From DSXH01 sp020724325 (GTDB lineage Bacteria; Bacteroidota; Ignavibacteria; Ignavibacteriales; Melioribacteraceae), in NCBI GenBank assembly GCA_040756515.1, contig JBFLYW010000007.1:62001-126000 (forward strand): a stretch of 64,000 bases of DNA, in the 5' to 3' direction. How positions within the stretch are numbered: position 1 is the first letter of the stretch; the number at the start of each line of letters is the position of its first letter. A program made the position numbers and the translations under genes. Below, one piece after another: positions 53,205-60,361 of this stretch. The notes under the pieces were generated by a model, which had not been told where the DNA came from, made no database searches, and saw only the letters and a program-made list of their open reading frames with translations.

Positions 53205-53330
53205 CTATTCCTCTCCTCCAAATATTTGTTTTAAATAATCCCAAGCAATCCGCCCAAAACAGAGCAAGAATAAGCCCATCGCAATAAGTATCCACCATTC
53301 TAATTTCAACTCATTCAAACATTCTAACAT
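53205..53330 (-). CDS. Small single-span membrane protein
   Basis: 41 residues, MLECLNELKLEWWILIAMGL then LFLLCFGRIAWDYLKQ: one TM helix followed by a basic/aromatic flank. GGAGGAAG lies immediately upstream of ATG 53330, a strong ribosome binding site. Too short for most gene finders. Function unknown. Confidence 0.65.
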   Translation of the reverse strand: MLECLNELKLEWWILIAMGLFLLCFGRIAWDYLKQIFGGEE

Positions 53331-53353
53331 GCTTCCTCCATGCGTTTATGTTA

Positions 53354-53420
53354 GTAGCGGGCGTCGAACCCGCTTCGTTGGCTTATGAGACCACATAGGA
53401 ACCGTTCCTATTCATCCCGC
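53354..53420 (-). tRNA. Degenerate or compact tRNA-fMet-like element (CAT anticodon)
   Basis: The minus strand begins GCGGGATGAATAGG and ends CCCGCTAC, like the ends of an initiator tRNA. It has the anticodon loop CTCATAA (CAT), a D-arm-like hairpin ATAGGAA/TTCCTAT and the T-loop sequence GGTTCGACGCC. At 67 nt it is about 10 nt short: the single CCCGC block must serve either the acceptor or the T-stem. Probably a decayed or unusual phage tRNA. It overlaps the last codons of the excisionase-like gene. Confidence 0.45.
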
Positions 53421-53771
53421 ATTGAAAATTCGTTTTGTTATCTCCTCTGCCGTTTCAATGCCTTCAAAATCTTCAACCGTTTTTGTTTGCCGGTTGCGTT
53501 GATATTCCCGGATGTCTGCAACGCGGAAGCGGTAACGTTTCTTTCTTTTGGCGTCACGATAAGGGATAGCCCTAAGCTGCCTGTTCTCAACAGCCCGGAT
53601 TATTTTATCTGTGCCAACTCGTAAAAGCTTCGCCGCTTTGTTGAGCGAAATTTCCTCAATGCTCTCCCCGGCTTTTTCTTCTTTCAGTTCGTCAAGTTTT
53701 CGCTCAAGCGATTCAATCTTTTCGATTATCAAACGCTCGGCGCGGGTCATTATGATTGCAGCGTCATTCAT
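53412..53771 (-). CDS. Excisionase/MerR-like DNA-binding protein
   Basis: 119 residues: an N-terminal coiled coil (EKIESLERKLDELKEEK), then ISLNKAAKLLRVGTDKIIRA and FRVADIREYQRNRQ, the winged-helix layout of excisionase-type proteins. As an early leftward gene it could direct excision; the assignment is by domain pattern. Confidence 0.7.
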   Translation of the reverse strand: MNDAAIIMTRAERLIIEKIESLERKLDELKEEKAGESIEEISLNKAAKLLRVGTDKIIRAVENRQLRAIPYRDAKRKKRYRFRVADIREYQRNRQTKTVEDFEGIETAEEITKRIFNAG

Positions 53772-53974
53772 TTTTTATCGAAATTATTTTTGAGTTCAGC
53801 AAATAATTTTTCAAATTCATCTTCATCCGGAATGCTTAACTTTGATGAATGATCGCTTTCAATAATAAATTTTCTTATCTGGATTTCATCAGCATTTTTT
53901 AAACACTTTACAATAACATCCCAGAACCAATTGGGATATGTCGCTGTCGTAAATTCGTTATGTTTACTAATCAT
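53768..53974 (-). CDS. Small phage early protein, unknown
   Basis: 68 residues, MISKHNEFTTATYPNWFWDV, with an acidic C-terminal helix EDEFEKLFAELKNNFDKK. It overlaps the excisionase-like gene by 4 bases. No family recognised. Confidence 0.6.
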   Translation of the reverse strand: MISKHNEFTTATYPNWFWDVIVKCLKNADEIQIRKFIIESDHSSKLSIPDEDEFEKLFAELKNNFDKK

Positions 53975-53984
53975 TTTTACCTCG

Positions 53985-54434
53985 CTATTTCAAATCAATT
54001 GTTATGAGTAAGTCGTTAAATTCGTCTGTTACTCTATTAAGTTGATTACGCAATTGTTCTTTCAATACTTTCTTTTCATCATCAGTTAAAGTCCTGTCTC
54101 GTATTTTATCCTTTATGCTTTTTGAAACGATCGATATTGTACCGGAGAGTACTGTAGAGAAATCTATTAATTCGTCCTTAAGTAATCCGCAAATTTCAAG
54201 GTTAGAAGTGATTAGTCCTTCTTTCTTTAATATCTCTTTTACTTTTTCGTGAAAATCCTGGCGGTAGATTTTTGCTTCTCGCAGTTGATAACGTACAAGG
54301 TCATAATCCATATGCACCTTGTTTGCTAACCACGCAATTTCAAGCCCTGCCCTATCAAGTATTTGATTGATAAATTTTTGATCTTCGTTCAACATGTTGA
54401 ATTTTTCGGTCTGCATTGAATTTTTCCCGTTCAT
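53985..54434 (-). CDS. Phage early regulatory-type protein, unknown
   Basis: 149 residues; contains AGLEIAWLANKVHMDYDLVR, which resembles a helix-turn-helix, followed by long helices (LTDDEKKVLKEQLRNQLNR). The second gene from the lytic promoter; a Cro/cII-like role is possible. Start could be the internal ATG six codons in. Confidence 0.6.
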   Translation of the reverse strand: MNGKNSMQTEKFNMLNEDQKFINQILDRAGLEIAWLANKVHMDYDLVRYQLREAKIYRQDFHEKVKEILKKEGLITSNLEICGLLKDELIDFSTVLSGTISIVSKSIKDKIRDRTLTDDEKKVLKEQLRNQLNRVTDEFNDLLITIDLK

Positions 54435-54447
54435 AGATTGAGTTTTT

Positions 54448-54726
54448 CTAAACTGCTTCAGTTACTTTTTCAACAGCATTTTGTTCTTTACGGGCTTTAT
54501 AGGTGTTCACGAGTTCCCGTATTCTTAAAGCCAATTTCATGTTTCGTCTGTTGAATGCGGCAGTCAAATTTTGTGGGTTCTTAATTCGCAGAATATTCGC
54601 AATTGATTTCTGACCATTGGGGAACAATTCATAAACTTCATCTTTCAGTAGATTTAGTTCCTCTTGCGTAAAATTGATTTGTGTTCTTCGGTAATCTTTT
54701 TTAGTTTGCTGATTAATTGTTTCCAT
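54448..54726 (-). CDS. First leftward early phage gene, DNA-binding candidate
   Basis: 92 residues, METINQQTKKDYRRTQINFT, then SIANILRIKNPQNLTAAFNRR, suggestive of a helix-turn-helix. It is transcribed away from the repressor, the position of cro-like genes. The identity is inferred from place and composition. Confidence 0.6.
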   Translation of the reverse strand: METINQQTKKDYRRTQINFTQEELNLLKDEVYELFPNGQKSIANILRIKNPQNLTAAFNRRNMKLALRIRELVNTYKARKEQNAVEKVTEAV

Positions 54727-54780
54727 AATGTTTATCGTTTTTTATTGAAGTTTAATTGTTGGTGTAAATATAATGTATAC

Positions 54781-54820
54781 ATAAGATTTTGTCAAGAAAA
54801 TCTTATGATTTAATAAGATT
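54781..54820. promoter_or_regulatory. Repressor operator region with three ATAAGATT half-sites
   Basis: ATAAGATT at 54781-54788 and 54813-54820, and its complement AATCTTAT at 54799-54806, form two overlapping inverted repeats between divergent repressor (plus) and early (minus) genes. This is the expected switch region. A TATAAT-like box lies nearby (54771-54776). Confidence 0.65.
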
Positions 54821-54837
54821 TTTATAAAAGGTTTGTT

Positions 54838-55236
54838 TTGGACGAATTTTCGAAAGAAATATTTGGGGAAAGACTTAAAAAGATTGCGAAAGATGATTTT
54901 GGCGGTATTGGTAAATTAGCATCTAAGATGAGACATAATAATCTTTCTCTTTATACAAGTGCCGTTCAGGAACCTAAGGCAACATTCATTCATAAACTGT
55001 TGGTTGCCGGTGTAGATATTATTTTTCTTTTTACAGGTAAACGGGGTGCCACCGTGGATGATGAAACAAAAAAGAAATTTGAAGAAATGGAGCAGCGACT
55101 TCAAAAACTGGAATCTAAACTTTTCCGACTTACTCAAGAAAATGAAGAATTAAAAGAAGAGAACGCCTCGTTGCGCAGTAGCATGGCTAAAGATATTAAT
55201 CATAGCCAAAATAAAGGGATGGATAAACTAAAATGA
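54838..55236 (+). CDS. CI-like phage repressor with coiled coil
   Basis: 132 residues from TTG 54838. Residues 8-67 resemble the helix-turn-helix of CI-type repressors (FGERLKKIAKDDFGGIGKLA; VAGVDIIFLFTG). Instead of a self-cleaving peptidase domain it ends in a coiled coil (MEQRLQKLESKLFRLTQENE), so induction is unlikely to use RecA-driven autocleavage. Lies beside the triple half-site operator. Confidence 0.75.
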   Translation: MDEFSKEIFGERLKKIAKDDFGGIGKLASKMRHNNLSLYTSAVQEPKATFIHKLLVAGVDIIFLFTGKRGATVDDETKKKFEEMEQRLQKLESKLFRLTQENEELKEENASLRSSMAKDINHSQNKGMDKLK

Positions 55237-55922
55237 GAAGCATCCAAATGGAAGAAAATATGGTGCATTGTCCTTATTGTAATAATACCTTGGATAAGAT
55301 TCCGAATGCAAAATCAAAATGCCCATTTTGTAAACAGTTTATTTTTGTATTGACTGATCCCGATCTTAAAAAGAAAGTCCATGTTACGAAAACTCAAGCT
55401 GATGAGATTAGAAAAAAATGGAGCGAGCGAAGTGAAATAAATTATTATGTAAAATACTTTTCGCAGTTTGGAATAACTAACGAAATATTCTTAGCAAAAA
55501 AGCAATTATTATCTGAAGAAAAAGGAACCGAGGTAGAAAATTCGGAAGTTCTTGAACAGATTTTTCACAGATTGGTTTATACATCGAAAGACTTTCATGA
55601 ACTTAAAATGTTGTATTTCAGCATGGCTTTAATAAAATATCAAAATGGAGAAGATTTTTTCAATCTTTTACAAGAAAGTATGCGATTCGAGTTGTTGAAA
55701 AAAGGCGAAAGTAAATTAATAAAAAAAGTGAAAATCCATGCTATTGGCTGTGAACATTGCAAAGAGAATGACGGGAAAATTTATACAATCGAAGATGCTT
55801 TGAAAACGATGCCAATACCAAATCCAGAATGCACACATGAAAAGAAAGAAGGTCGTGGTTGGTGCAGATGTTTCTATATAGCCGAAATTGAAGGATTAAA
55901 ACATAAATCGGGTGTGCTATGA
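55233..55922 (+). CDS. Zinc-ribbon accessory protein in lysogeny operon, unknown
   Basis: 229 residues. The N-terminus has CPYCNNTL...CPFCKQF, a two-CxxC zinc ribbon. The C-terminus has GCEHCKENDGKIYTIEDAL, then PECTHEKKEGRGWCRCFYI, a second Cys/His cluster reminiscent of the NCRC region of MuF proteins. Overlaps the repressor stop (ATGA). Expressed with the repressor, so it may serve the lysogen (immunity or exclusion); no function is shown. Confidence 0.65.
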   Translation: MRSIQMEENMVHCPYCNNTLDKIPNAKSKCPFCKQFIFVLTDPDLKKKVHVTKTQADEIRKKWSERSEINYYVKYFSQFGITNEIFLAKKQLLSEEKGTEVENSEVLEQIFHRLVYTSKDFHELKMLYFSMALIKYQNGEDFFNLLQESMRFELLKKGESKLIKKVKIHAIGCEHCKENDGKIYTIEDALKTMPIPNPECTHEKKEGRGWCRCFYIAEIEGLKHKSGVL

Positions 55923-56299
55923 AAAAAAATATTTCGTTAATCATTCTCGTCTTTTCTTTGATCTCAATTAGCGGGAATCTGTTCGCTCAAGAAAACAATC
56001 CAGATGGAAAGAGAATATCTTTCCACATTACTCCCTTTGTCCTAAAAGGTAATTATCAAACTACTATTCCCAGAACTAATTATCCTTATTACACCCAAGA
56101 AATAGCCGTTAAAATACCTCCAAGAATTTGTTTTAATCTCCTATTGAAATACCCGATCAGCAATAAAATTACGCTGTCCGCTTTTTTCGAACAAACACAA
56201 TGGGATCATGAAAATATTCTTTCGAATTCTCAAGCTCAAAAAACAAATTATGATTTTCAACGTATTGGTGGCACGCTTAGTATTTACTTTGGAAATTAG
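55919..56299 (+). CDS. Exported small protein, outer-membrane beta type, in lysogeny operon
   Basis: 126 residues: a Sec signal ending LFAQ (residues 1-23), then alternating strand-like segments (KRISFHITPFVLKGNYQTTI; RIGGTLSIYFGN ending in an aromatic pair). Resembles a short outer-membrane beta protein. A prophage-encoded envelope protein expressed from the lysogeny operon could alter surface or phage receptor; inference. Confidence 0.6.
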   Translation: MKKNISLIILVFSLISISGNLFAQENNPDGKRISFHITPFVLKGNYQTTIPRTNYPYYTQEIAVKIPPRICFNLLLKYPISNKITLSAFFEQTQWDHENILSNSQAQKTNYDFQRIGGTLSIYFGN

Positions 56300-56310
56300 G
56301 GCGGTTAACA

Positions 56311-56511
56311 ATGAACCCAATAACTCTCAAACAGCTTCAAGTGCAGCTTGATGATATTGAAGAAATGATAAAGATCGGAAACATATATCGGGGAAAAGTT
56401 TCGCTCGGTAATAAAATTGTTACAGTCAAGGAATTAGAAGAAATGAGAGAGAATATTAAATTCGAAATTGCCTCACGCATCTCTCAAACTAAGCTACGGC
56501 TTGTAAAATGA
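56311..56511 (+). CDS. Small helical protein in lysogeny operon, unknown
   Basis: 66 residues, MNPITLKQLQVQLDDIEEMI, mostly helical. GGGCGG precedes the start, and the stop overlaps the ORF6N gene (ATGA). No family recognised. Confidence 0.6.
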   Translation: MNPITLKQLQVQLDDIEEMIKIGNIYRGKVSLGNKIVTVKELEEMRENIKFEIASRISQTKLRLVK

Positions 56512-57011
56512 AACCAATATTATCTAATCCATCAATTGTTCAAAAAATATTTCTTATTCGTGGCGAAAAAGTTATTCTGGACAGAGACTTAGCCGCTCTT
56601 TACGATGTTGAAGTCCGCGCTTTGAATCAGACCGTAAGAAGAAATATCGAAAGGTTCCCTTCTGATTTCATGTTTCAGCTTAATACAAAAGAATTTCAAG
56701 ACTTGAAATCACACTTTGTGACATCAAGTTGGGGTGGCGTTAGAAAAATGCCTCTTGCCTTTACAGAGCAAGGCGTTGCAATGCTTTCCGGTTTACTTAA
56801 TAGTAAAAGCGCAATAAAGGTAAATATTGAAATTATGCGGGCTTTTGTTCAGTTACGAAAAATGATTGATACAAATAAAAAGTTTGCAGTTCAATTAAAA
56901 GAATTAGAATCAAAGATAACAGTACATGATAAACAGATTGCAGCTGTATTTGAAGCCATCAAAGAACTTATGATTCCACCTGAGCCCGAAAAAAGAAAGA
57001 TTGGTTTTTGA
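56508..57011 (+). CDS. ORF6N-domain protein
   Basis: 167 residues. Residues 11-95 are the ORF6N domain: IFLIRGEKVILDRDLAALYD, VRRNIERFPSDFMFQL and AFTEQGVAMLSGLL. A coiled C-terminus follows. Found in prophages and mobile elements as a DNA-binding accessory; exact role unknown. Confidence 0.88.
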   Translation: MKPILSNPSIVQKIFLIRGEKVILDRDLAALYDVEVRALNQTVRRNIERFPSDFMFQLNTKEFQDLKSHFVTSSWGGVRKMPLAFTEQGVAMLSGLLNSKSAIKVNIEIMRAFVQLRKMIDTNKKFAVQLKELESKITVHDKQIAAVFEAIKELMIPPEPEKRKIGF

Positions 57012-57012
57012 G

Positions 57013-58260
57013 ATGAGAGGAGTGTTCCTACGAAAGCGCAGCCCTTACTATTGGTTCCGATACTATGATAAATTTGAGCCTGAACCGAAATATAAACGCA
57101 AGGAACACAATACCAAGATAGAAGCCACTGCCGCCGATCTACAGCGCCTTACAAAAAAGAAACCTGGACAAAAATTAGAACTACAAGGGACACCTGAACT
57201 TTGGCGTAAAGTGAAAGAGCTTAAATCAGCTCTTGCAGATAGGAACTTCGAAAAAAACACAAAATCCCAAATCATCCACAAAAAATTATTATTATCAGAA
57301 GGATACAAAGAATTTAAGGCTTTGAAGATGGTCCCGGGGATAAAAAAAGGTCTGAAGAAAAAAACTTTACAAACTTATGATATTGCTGTGGATCACATGA
57401 TAAAAGCATGTAGGAATAAATTTATTTACAAATACAACTTGAACGATTATGTAGCTCTGCTAAACTATTTCGAGGAAAGAAAAATAACCGGTAGGAAAAC
57501 CAAGAAAAAAGATGGTACGATTCAGATTGAATTTAAATCGATGTCGACTAATTCACGTTCGATATATACAAGAGCTCTAAGTTCATTATGGAAATATTTC
57601 GTTGAAAAAAATTATGCTCGAAACAATATAGTTGAACCGGTCCAAGGTGAAGAAACTGATCCTAATCCAATCCCTCTTGATGATATGGTTAATATTATTG
57701 AGTATTTCAAATTCGATAAAGTTTATCAGCATCATTATTGGGTTATTTATTTCATGCTACTTACCGGCTGCCGTCCTTCATCAGCATTAATGCAATTGAA
57801 AGAGGACATCGACTTCAAACGAAAACGGATAATAATTCGTAACGTTAAGACAGGAAAAGCAAAGAAGAAATTATTCTATCGTTTTCCACTTTATAACGAA
57901 CTCAGAAAATTAATAGAAGAAATGGGTGTTAAGGAAGGTGATAAGGGCAGATTATTCGACATGTACGCTGTTGTTCCGGAAAATTATACTTGGCCGCTTT
58001 CGTTCTGGAAGCGTGGAATAAAACTATTGAAGAAAGCGAAAAAAATTCAAGACGAATATACACTCAAACAGATACGCTCAACATTCATGTCTTTTCTAAT
58101 CAACGTGCTCAAGATAGATATTTATACAGTTCAAAAGCTCGCCGATCACGCGGATATAAAGGTAACTGATAAGAATTATGTCGATTTCAAATTGAAAAAT
58201 ATTAGACAAATTCTGGACGATGTGACATTGGATACTTTCCTTGAAGAAGACGATTTTTAG
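57013..58260 (+). CDS. int: Tyrosine recombinase / phage integrase
   Basis: 415 residues from ATG 57013, 1 base after the ORF6N stop (a TTG at 57001 is also in frame). An N-terminal arm-binding and core-binding region (about 1-215) precedes the catalytic domain with Arg254 (LTGCRPSSAL), the LKQIRST block with Arg355, His379 (ADHADI) and nucleophile Tyr389 (KNYVDF). The usual first His of HxxR is Lys352 here, a tolerated variation. Ends 97 bases before the attR core. Confidence 0.93.
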   Translation: MRGVFLRKRSPYYWFRYYDKFEPEPKYKRKEHNTKIEATAADLQRLTKKKPGQKLELQGTPELWRKVKELKSALADRNFEKNTKSQIIHKKLLLSEGYKEFKALKMVPGIKKGLKKKTLQTYDIAVDHMIKACRNKFIYKYNLNDYVALLNYFEERKITGRKTKKKDGTIQIEFKSMSTNSRSIYTRALSSLWKYFVEKNYARNNIVEPVQGEETDPNPIPLDDMVNIIEYFKFDKVYQHHYWVIYFMLLTGCRPSSALMQLKEDIDFKRKRIIIRNVKTGKAKKKLFYRFPLYNELRKLIEEMGVKEGDKGRLFDMYAVVPENYTWPLSFWKRGIKLLKKAKKIQDEYTLKQIRSTFMSFLINVLKIDIYTVQKLADHADIKVTDKNYVDFKLKNIRQILDDVTLDTFLEEDDF

Positions 58261-58322
58261 TTCAGCACTATTTCAGCACTTTTTGAAAAAAGCACCTTGA
58301 AATACTAGTTTCGAGTGCTGAA
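58261..58322. promoter_or_regulatory. TTCAGCAC repeats near attR (putative integrase arm sites)
   Basis: TTCAGCAC at 58261-58268 and 58272-58279 and inverted GTGCTGAA at 58315-58322. The first lies immediately after the integrase stop. They match the pair beside attL. Confidence 0.5.
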
Positions 58323-58357
58323 ATGTTTTGATTTTGATTTATAAATGCGGGTTTAAT

Positions 58358-58403
58358 TGCCTGTCACGCAGGAGGTCGCGAGTTCGAGTCTCGTCGGCCC
58401 CGC
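58358..58403 (+). other. attR: 46-bp core matching tRNA-Asp 3' half
   Basis: Identical to 24581-24626. No full tRNA is formed here because the 5' half is phage DNA (GGGTTTAAT). Confidence 0.92.
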
Positions 58404-58459
58404 CATAAAACGGCGGGTAAACCCGCTAAGCCTATCACATATTTGATCGGTTTTCTTCT

Positions 58460-58726
58460 ATGTATTACACTTACATTTTATTCTCTCCTTCTATTAACAA
58501 ATATTATATTGGTTATACGAGCGATCTAACTAAAAGATTAGACAGGCATAATTCTGCCTGGGGAAGATTTTCCTCGTCAGGGATTCCATGGAAAGTAGTT
58601 TATTCTGAAAAATTTAACTTAAAGTCTGATGCTATCAAAAGGGAAAGAGAAATTAAAAGTAAAAAAAGTAGAAAGTTTATTGAGCAATTAATTCGTCACG
58701 CAGGAGGTCGTCCCGATTCCGAATGA
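58460..58726 (+). CDS. GIY-YIG nuclease-domain protein, first tandem copy
   Basis: 88 residues. Seen: MYYTYILFSPSINKYYIGYT (the GIY-YIG motif as YIL...YIGYT), LTKRLDRHNS, and KSDAIKREREIKSKKSRK. Catalytic Arg and Glu of the short UPF0213-type family are present. The last residues RHAGGRPDSE are read from a tRNA-Asp-like fragment and an inserted hairpin, which also supplies the stop. Standalone members are widespread near tRNAs in this bacterial group; a mobility role is suspected. Confidence 0.85.
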   Translation: MYYTYILFSPSINKYYIGYTSDLTKRLDRHNSAWGRFSSSGIPWKVVYSEKFNLKSDAIKREREIKSKKSRKFIEQLIRHAGGRPDSE

Positions 58727-58759
58727 AATTCGGCATCGGGAAGTCTCGTCGGCCCCGCC
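58695..58759 (+). repeat. tRNA-Asp 3' fragment interrupted by a 31-bp hairpin
   Basis: GTCACGCAGGAGGTCG (58695-58710) and AGTCTCGTCGGCCCCGC (58742-58758) match tRNA-Asp. Between them the eight T-arm bases CGAGTTCG are replaced by a 31-bp imperfect palindrome (58711-58741, arms TCCCGAT.CCGAAT / ATTCGG.ATCGGGA). Confidence 0.75.
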
Positions 58760-58813
58760 ATAAAACGGCGGGTAAACCCGCTAAGCCATCACATATTTGA
58801 TCGGTTTTCTCCT

Positions 58814-59034
58814 ATGTATTACACTTACATTTTATTCTCTCCTTCTATTAACAAATATTATATTGGTTATACGAACGATTTGATTAAAAGATTAGACAGG
58901 CATAATTCTGCTTGGGGAAGATTTTCCTCGTCAGGGATTCCATGGAAAGTAGTTTATTCTGAAAAATTTAACTTAAAGTCTGATGCTATCAAAAGGGAAA
59001 GAGAAATTAAAAGTAAAAAAAAAACAATAATAAT
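58814..59034 (+). CDS. GIY-YIG nuclease-domain protein, second copy, cut by gap
   Basis: 73 residues before the Ns. Nearly identical to the first copy (NDLI in place of SDLT), but after REIKSKK the sequence diverges into KTII, so the C-terminus differs or is broken. The 3' end is lost in the assembly gap. Confidence 0.75.
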
Positions 59035-59134
59035 NNNNNNNNNNNNNNNNNNNNNNNNNNNNNNNNNNNNNNNNNNNNNNNNNNNNNNNNNNNNNNNNNN
59101 NNNNNNNNNNNNNNNNNNNNNNNNNNNNNNNNNN
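59035..59134. other. Assembly gap (100 N)
   Basis: Exactly 100 Ns, the usual placeholder for unknown size. It is flanked by tandem repeats on both sides, which probably caused the break. Confidence 0.99.
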
Positions 59135-59388
59135 TTTTGCCACTAATTACACGAATTTTCACAAATGGTTTTAGTGACATTTAGTGCCTTGGTGATTTTG
59201 TGGCTATCACTTCTTTTATAATTGTGCATTACAAAAATATCGTAATACATTTCTTAAGCATTTTTGCCACTAATTACACGAATTTTCACAAATGGTTTTA
59301 GTGACATTTAGTGCCTTGGTGATTTTGTGGCTATCACTTCTTTTATAATTGTGCATTACAAAAATATCGTAATACATTTCTTAAGCAT
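59135..59388. repeat. Two direct tandem copies of a 127-bp unit
   Basis: 59135-59261 and 59262-59388 are essentially identical, each starting TTTTGCCACTAATTACACG. No open frame spans them. They abut the N gap, so more copies may be hidden. Confidence 0.85.
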
Positions 59389-59389
59389 A

Positions 59390-59806
59390 TCAAAGATACA
59401 CTCTTGCTTTTGTATCCATTACTCCATCAGCATCCCAATGTCTATCAGTTTCCCCACTTATTCTTTGAGCCGATTAAATACGAATTCTTTCTGCTTCTCC
59501 ACTATTTGGCAACTGTGCCGCGTCTCTAACCCTTAAAAGAATAACGGAAGCATCTTCTCCCTTAAAATCGATATCATCTGTTTCAACGTTTATACGAGTT
59601 GCGATAAGAAAACTCAGACTCGGAATACCACCAACCTTACGTCTTTCATTATCATGTATTTGAACTTTGGCGGTCTCATAATTAATTGAAAACAATTCAC
59701 CTACATACTGAGGGCTCCGGATCAATTCCGAGAATACTTGTTTAGCATTTACTTTCTGAATGTTTTTATGTTCTTCTTGGATGGAGGACTTTAGATCATT
59801 TGCCAT
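59390..59806 (-). pseudogene. HerA-like ATPase, N-terminal fragment with in-frame stop
   Basis: From ATG 59806 the frame reads VGELFSINYETAKVQIHDNE, KVGGIPSLSFLIAT and ASVILLRVRDAAQLPNSGEA, then a TAA at 59476-59474. The same frame continues SAQRISGETDRHWDADGVMD, which looks like uninterrupted family sequence of the HAS-barrel region of HerA-type ATPases. It ends at the 127-bp repeats; no Walker motif remains. HerA-type ATPases often act with Sir2 or nuclease partners in phage defence, so this may be a defence-island relic. Family call from memory. Confidence 0.6.
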
Positions 59807-59956
59807 ATCAACCTCAACCTCTATTAACAATTAAATAAAATGCATTTTACCAACAGTATAATACTTTTACTATTAATGTCTTTGCAGAGATGAATTATAC
59901 TTTTTTTAGATGTTTTAATAAAAGATTGAGGTGAAACTTTCTTTCAAAACAAACAA

Positions 59957-60361
59957 TTAAATTTTTTGTAAGGATCCCACCCAAGACCTAAATCGCTCAA
60001 AATGTTTGAGCAGCTTATCAATATCTTTTTTATAGTAAATATCTCCGTGATAGGAGACTTGATTTTTATGATCTATTAATTTTTTGAACTGGTCAAGGGC
60101 TTTATTTTTATTTGTTGACGGAGGAGTAACTTGTCGTAAAAGTTCAATGATATCATAATGACTATCACCACTGCATTTTTTACCGGCAAGTTTGATTGTG
60201 ACAGAATCTGCAAGAGCTATTGCAGCATGAATTACGAGGACACCTGCAGCATTATAATATTCGAAAGCATAAGCCGAGTCACACCCACTTGCGAAATCTT
60301 TAGAAATCTTTTCAAAATCATGATGCTTGCTAACATCAATTTTCTTAAATACCGCTTTCAC
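59957..60361 (-). CDS. HEPN-domain-like protein (putative toxin of HEPN/MNT pair)
   Basis: 134 residues, all helical. It has CDSAYAFEYYNAAGVLVIHA and LLRQVTPPSTNKNKALDQF, then LIDHKNQVSYHGDIYYKK. KNxxxxH occupies the place of the usual HEPN RxxxxH motif (Arg replaced by Lys), so RNase activity is uncertain. It overlaps the nucleotidyltransferase gene by 4 bases. Confidence 0.65.
   Translation of the reverse strand: MKAVFKKIDVSKHHDFEKISKDFASGCDSAYAFEYYNAAGVLVIHAAIALADSVTIKLAGKKCSGDSHYDIIELLRQVTPPSTNKNKALDQFKKLIDHKNQVSYHGDIYYKKDIDKLLKHFERFRSWVGSLQKI

Larger units (their letters stand above)
24581..58403. mobile_element. Integrated siphovirus-like prophage, about 33.8 kb
   Basis: Bounded by the 46-bp att repeat. 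The tyrosine integrase is next to attR, and the element has a full set of terminase, portal, capsid, connector, lysis, tail, recombination, replication and repressor genes. P22-like coat, SPP1-like portal/MuF and a chaperone-tape-measure tail order suggest a long-tailed siphovirus. Virion genes appear intact apart from an in-frame TAG in the tape-measure gene. Confidence 0.95.
58391..59034 (+). repeat. Tandem duplication, about 354-bp unit: tRNA fragment + GIY-YIG gene
   Basis: The block TCGTCGGCCCCGCC-ATAAAACGGCGGG...-ATG-GIY-YIG at 58391 recurs from 58746 with few changes; ATGs at 58460 and 58814 are 354 bp apart. The second unit runs into the N gap, so the true copy number is unknown. Confidence 0.85.

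Noticed and set aside
54838..58260. Possible diversity-generating retroelement or retron in the lysogeny operon
   Set aside because: No reverse transcriptase motif or template repeat was found in any of these genes.
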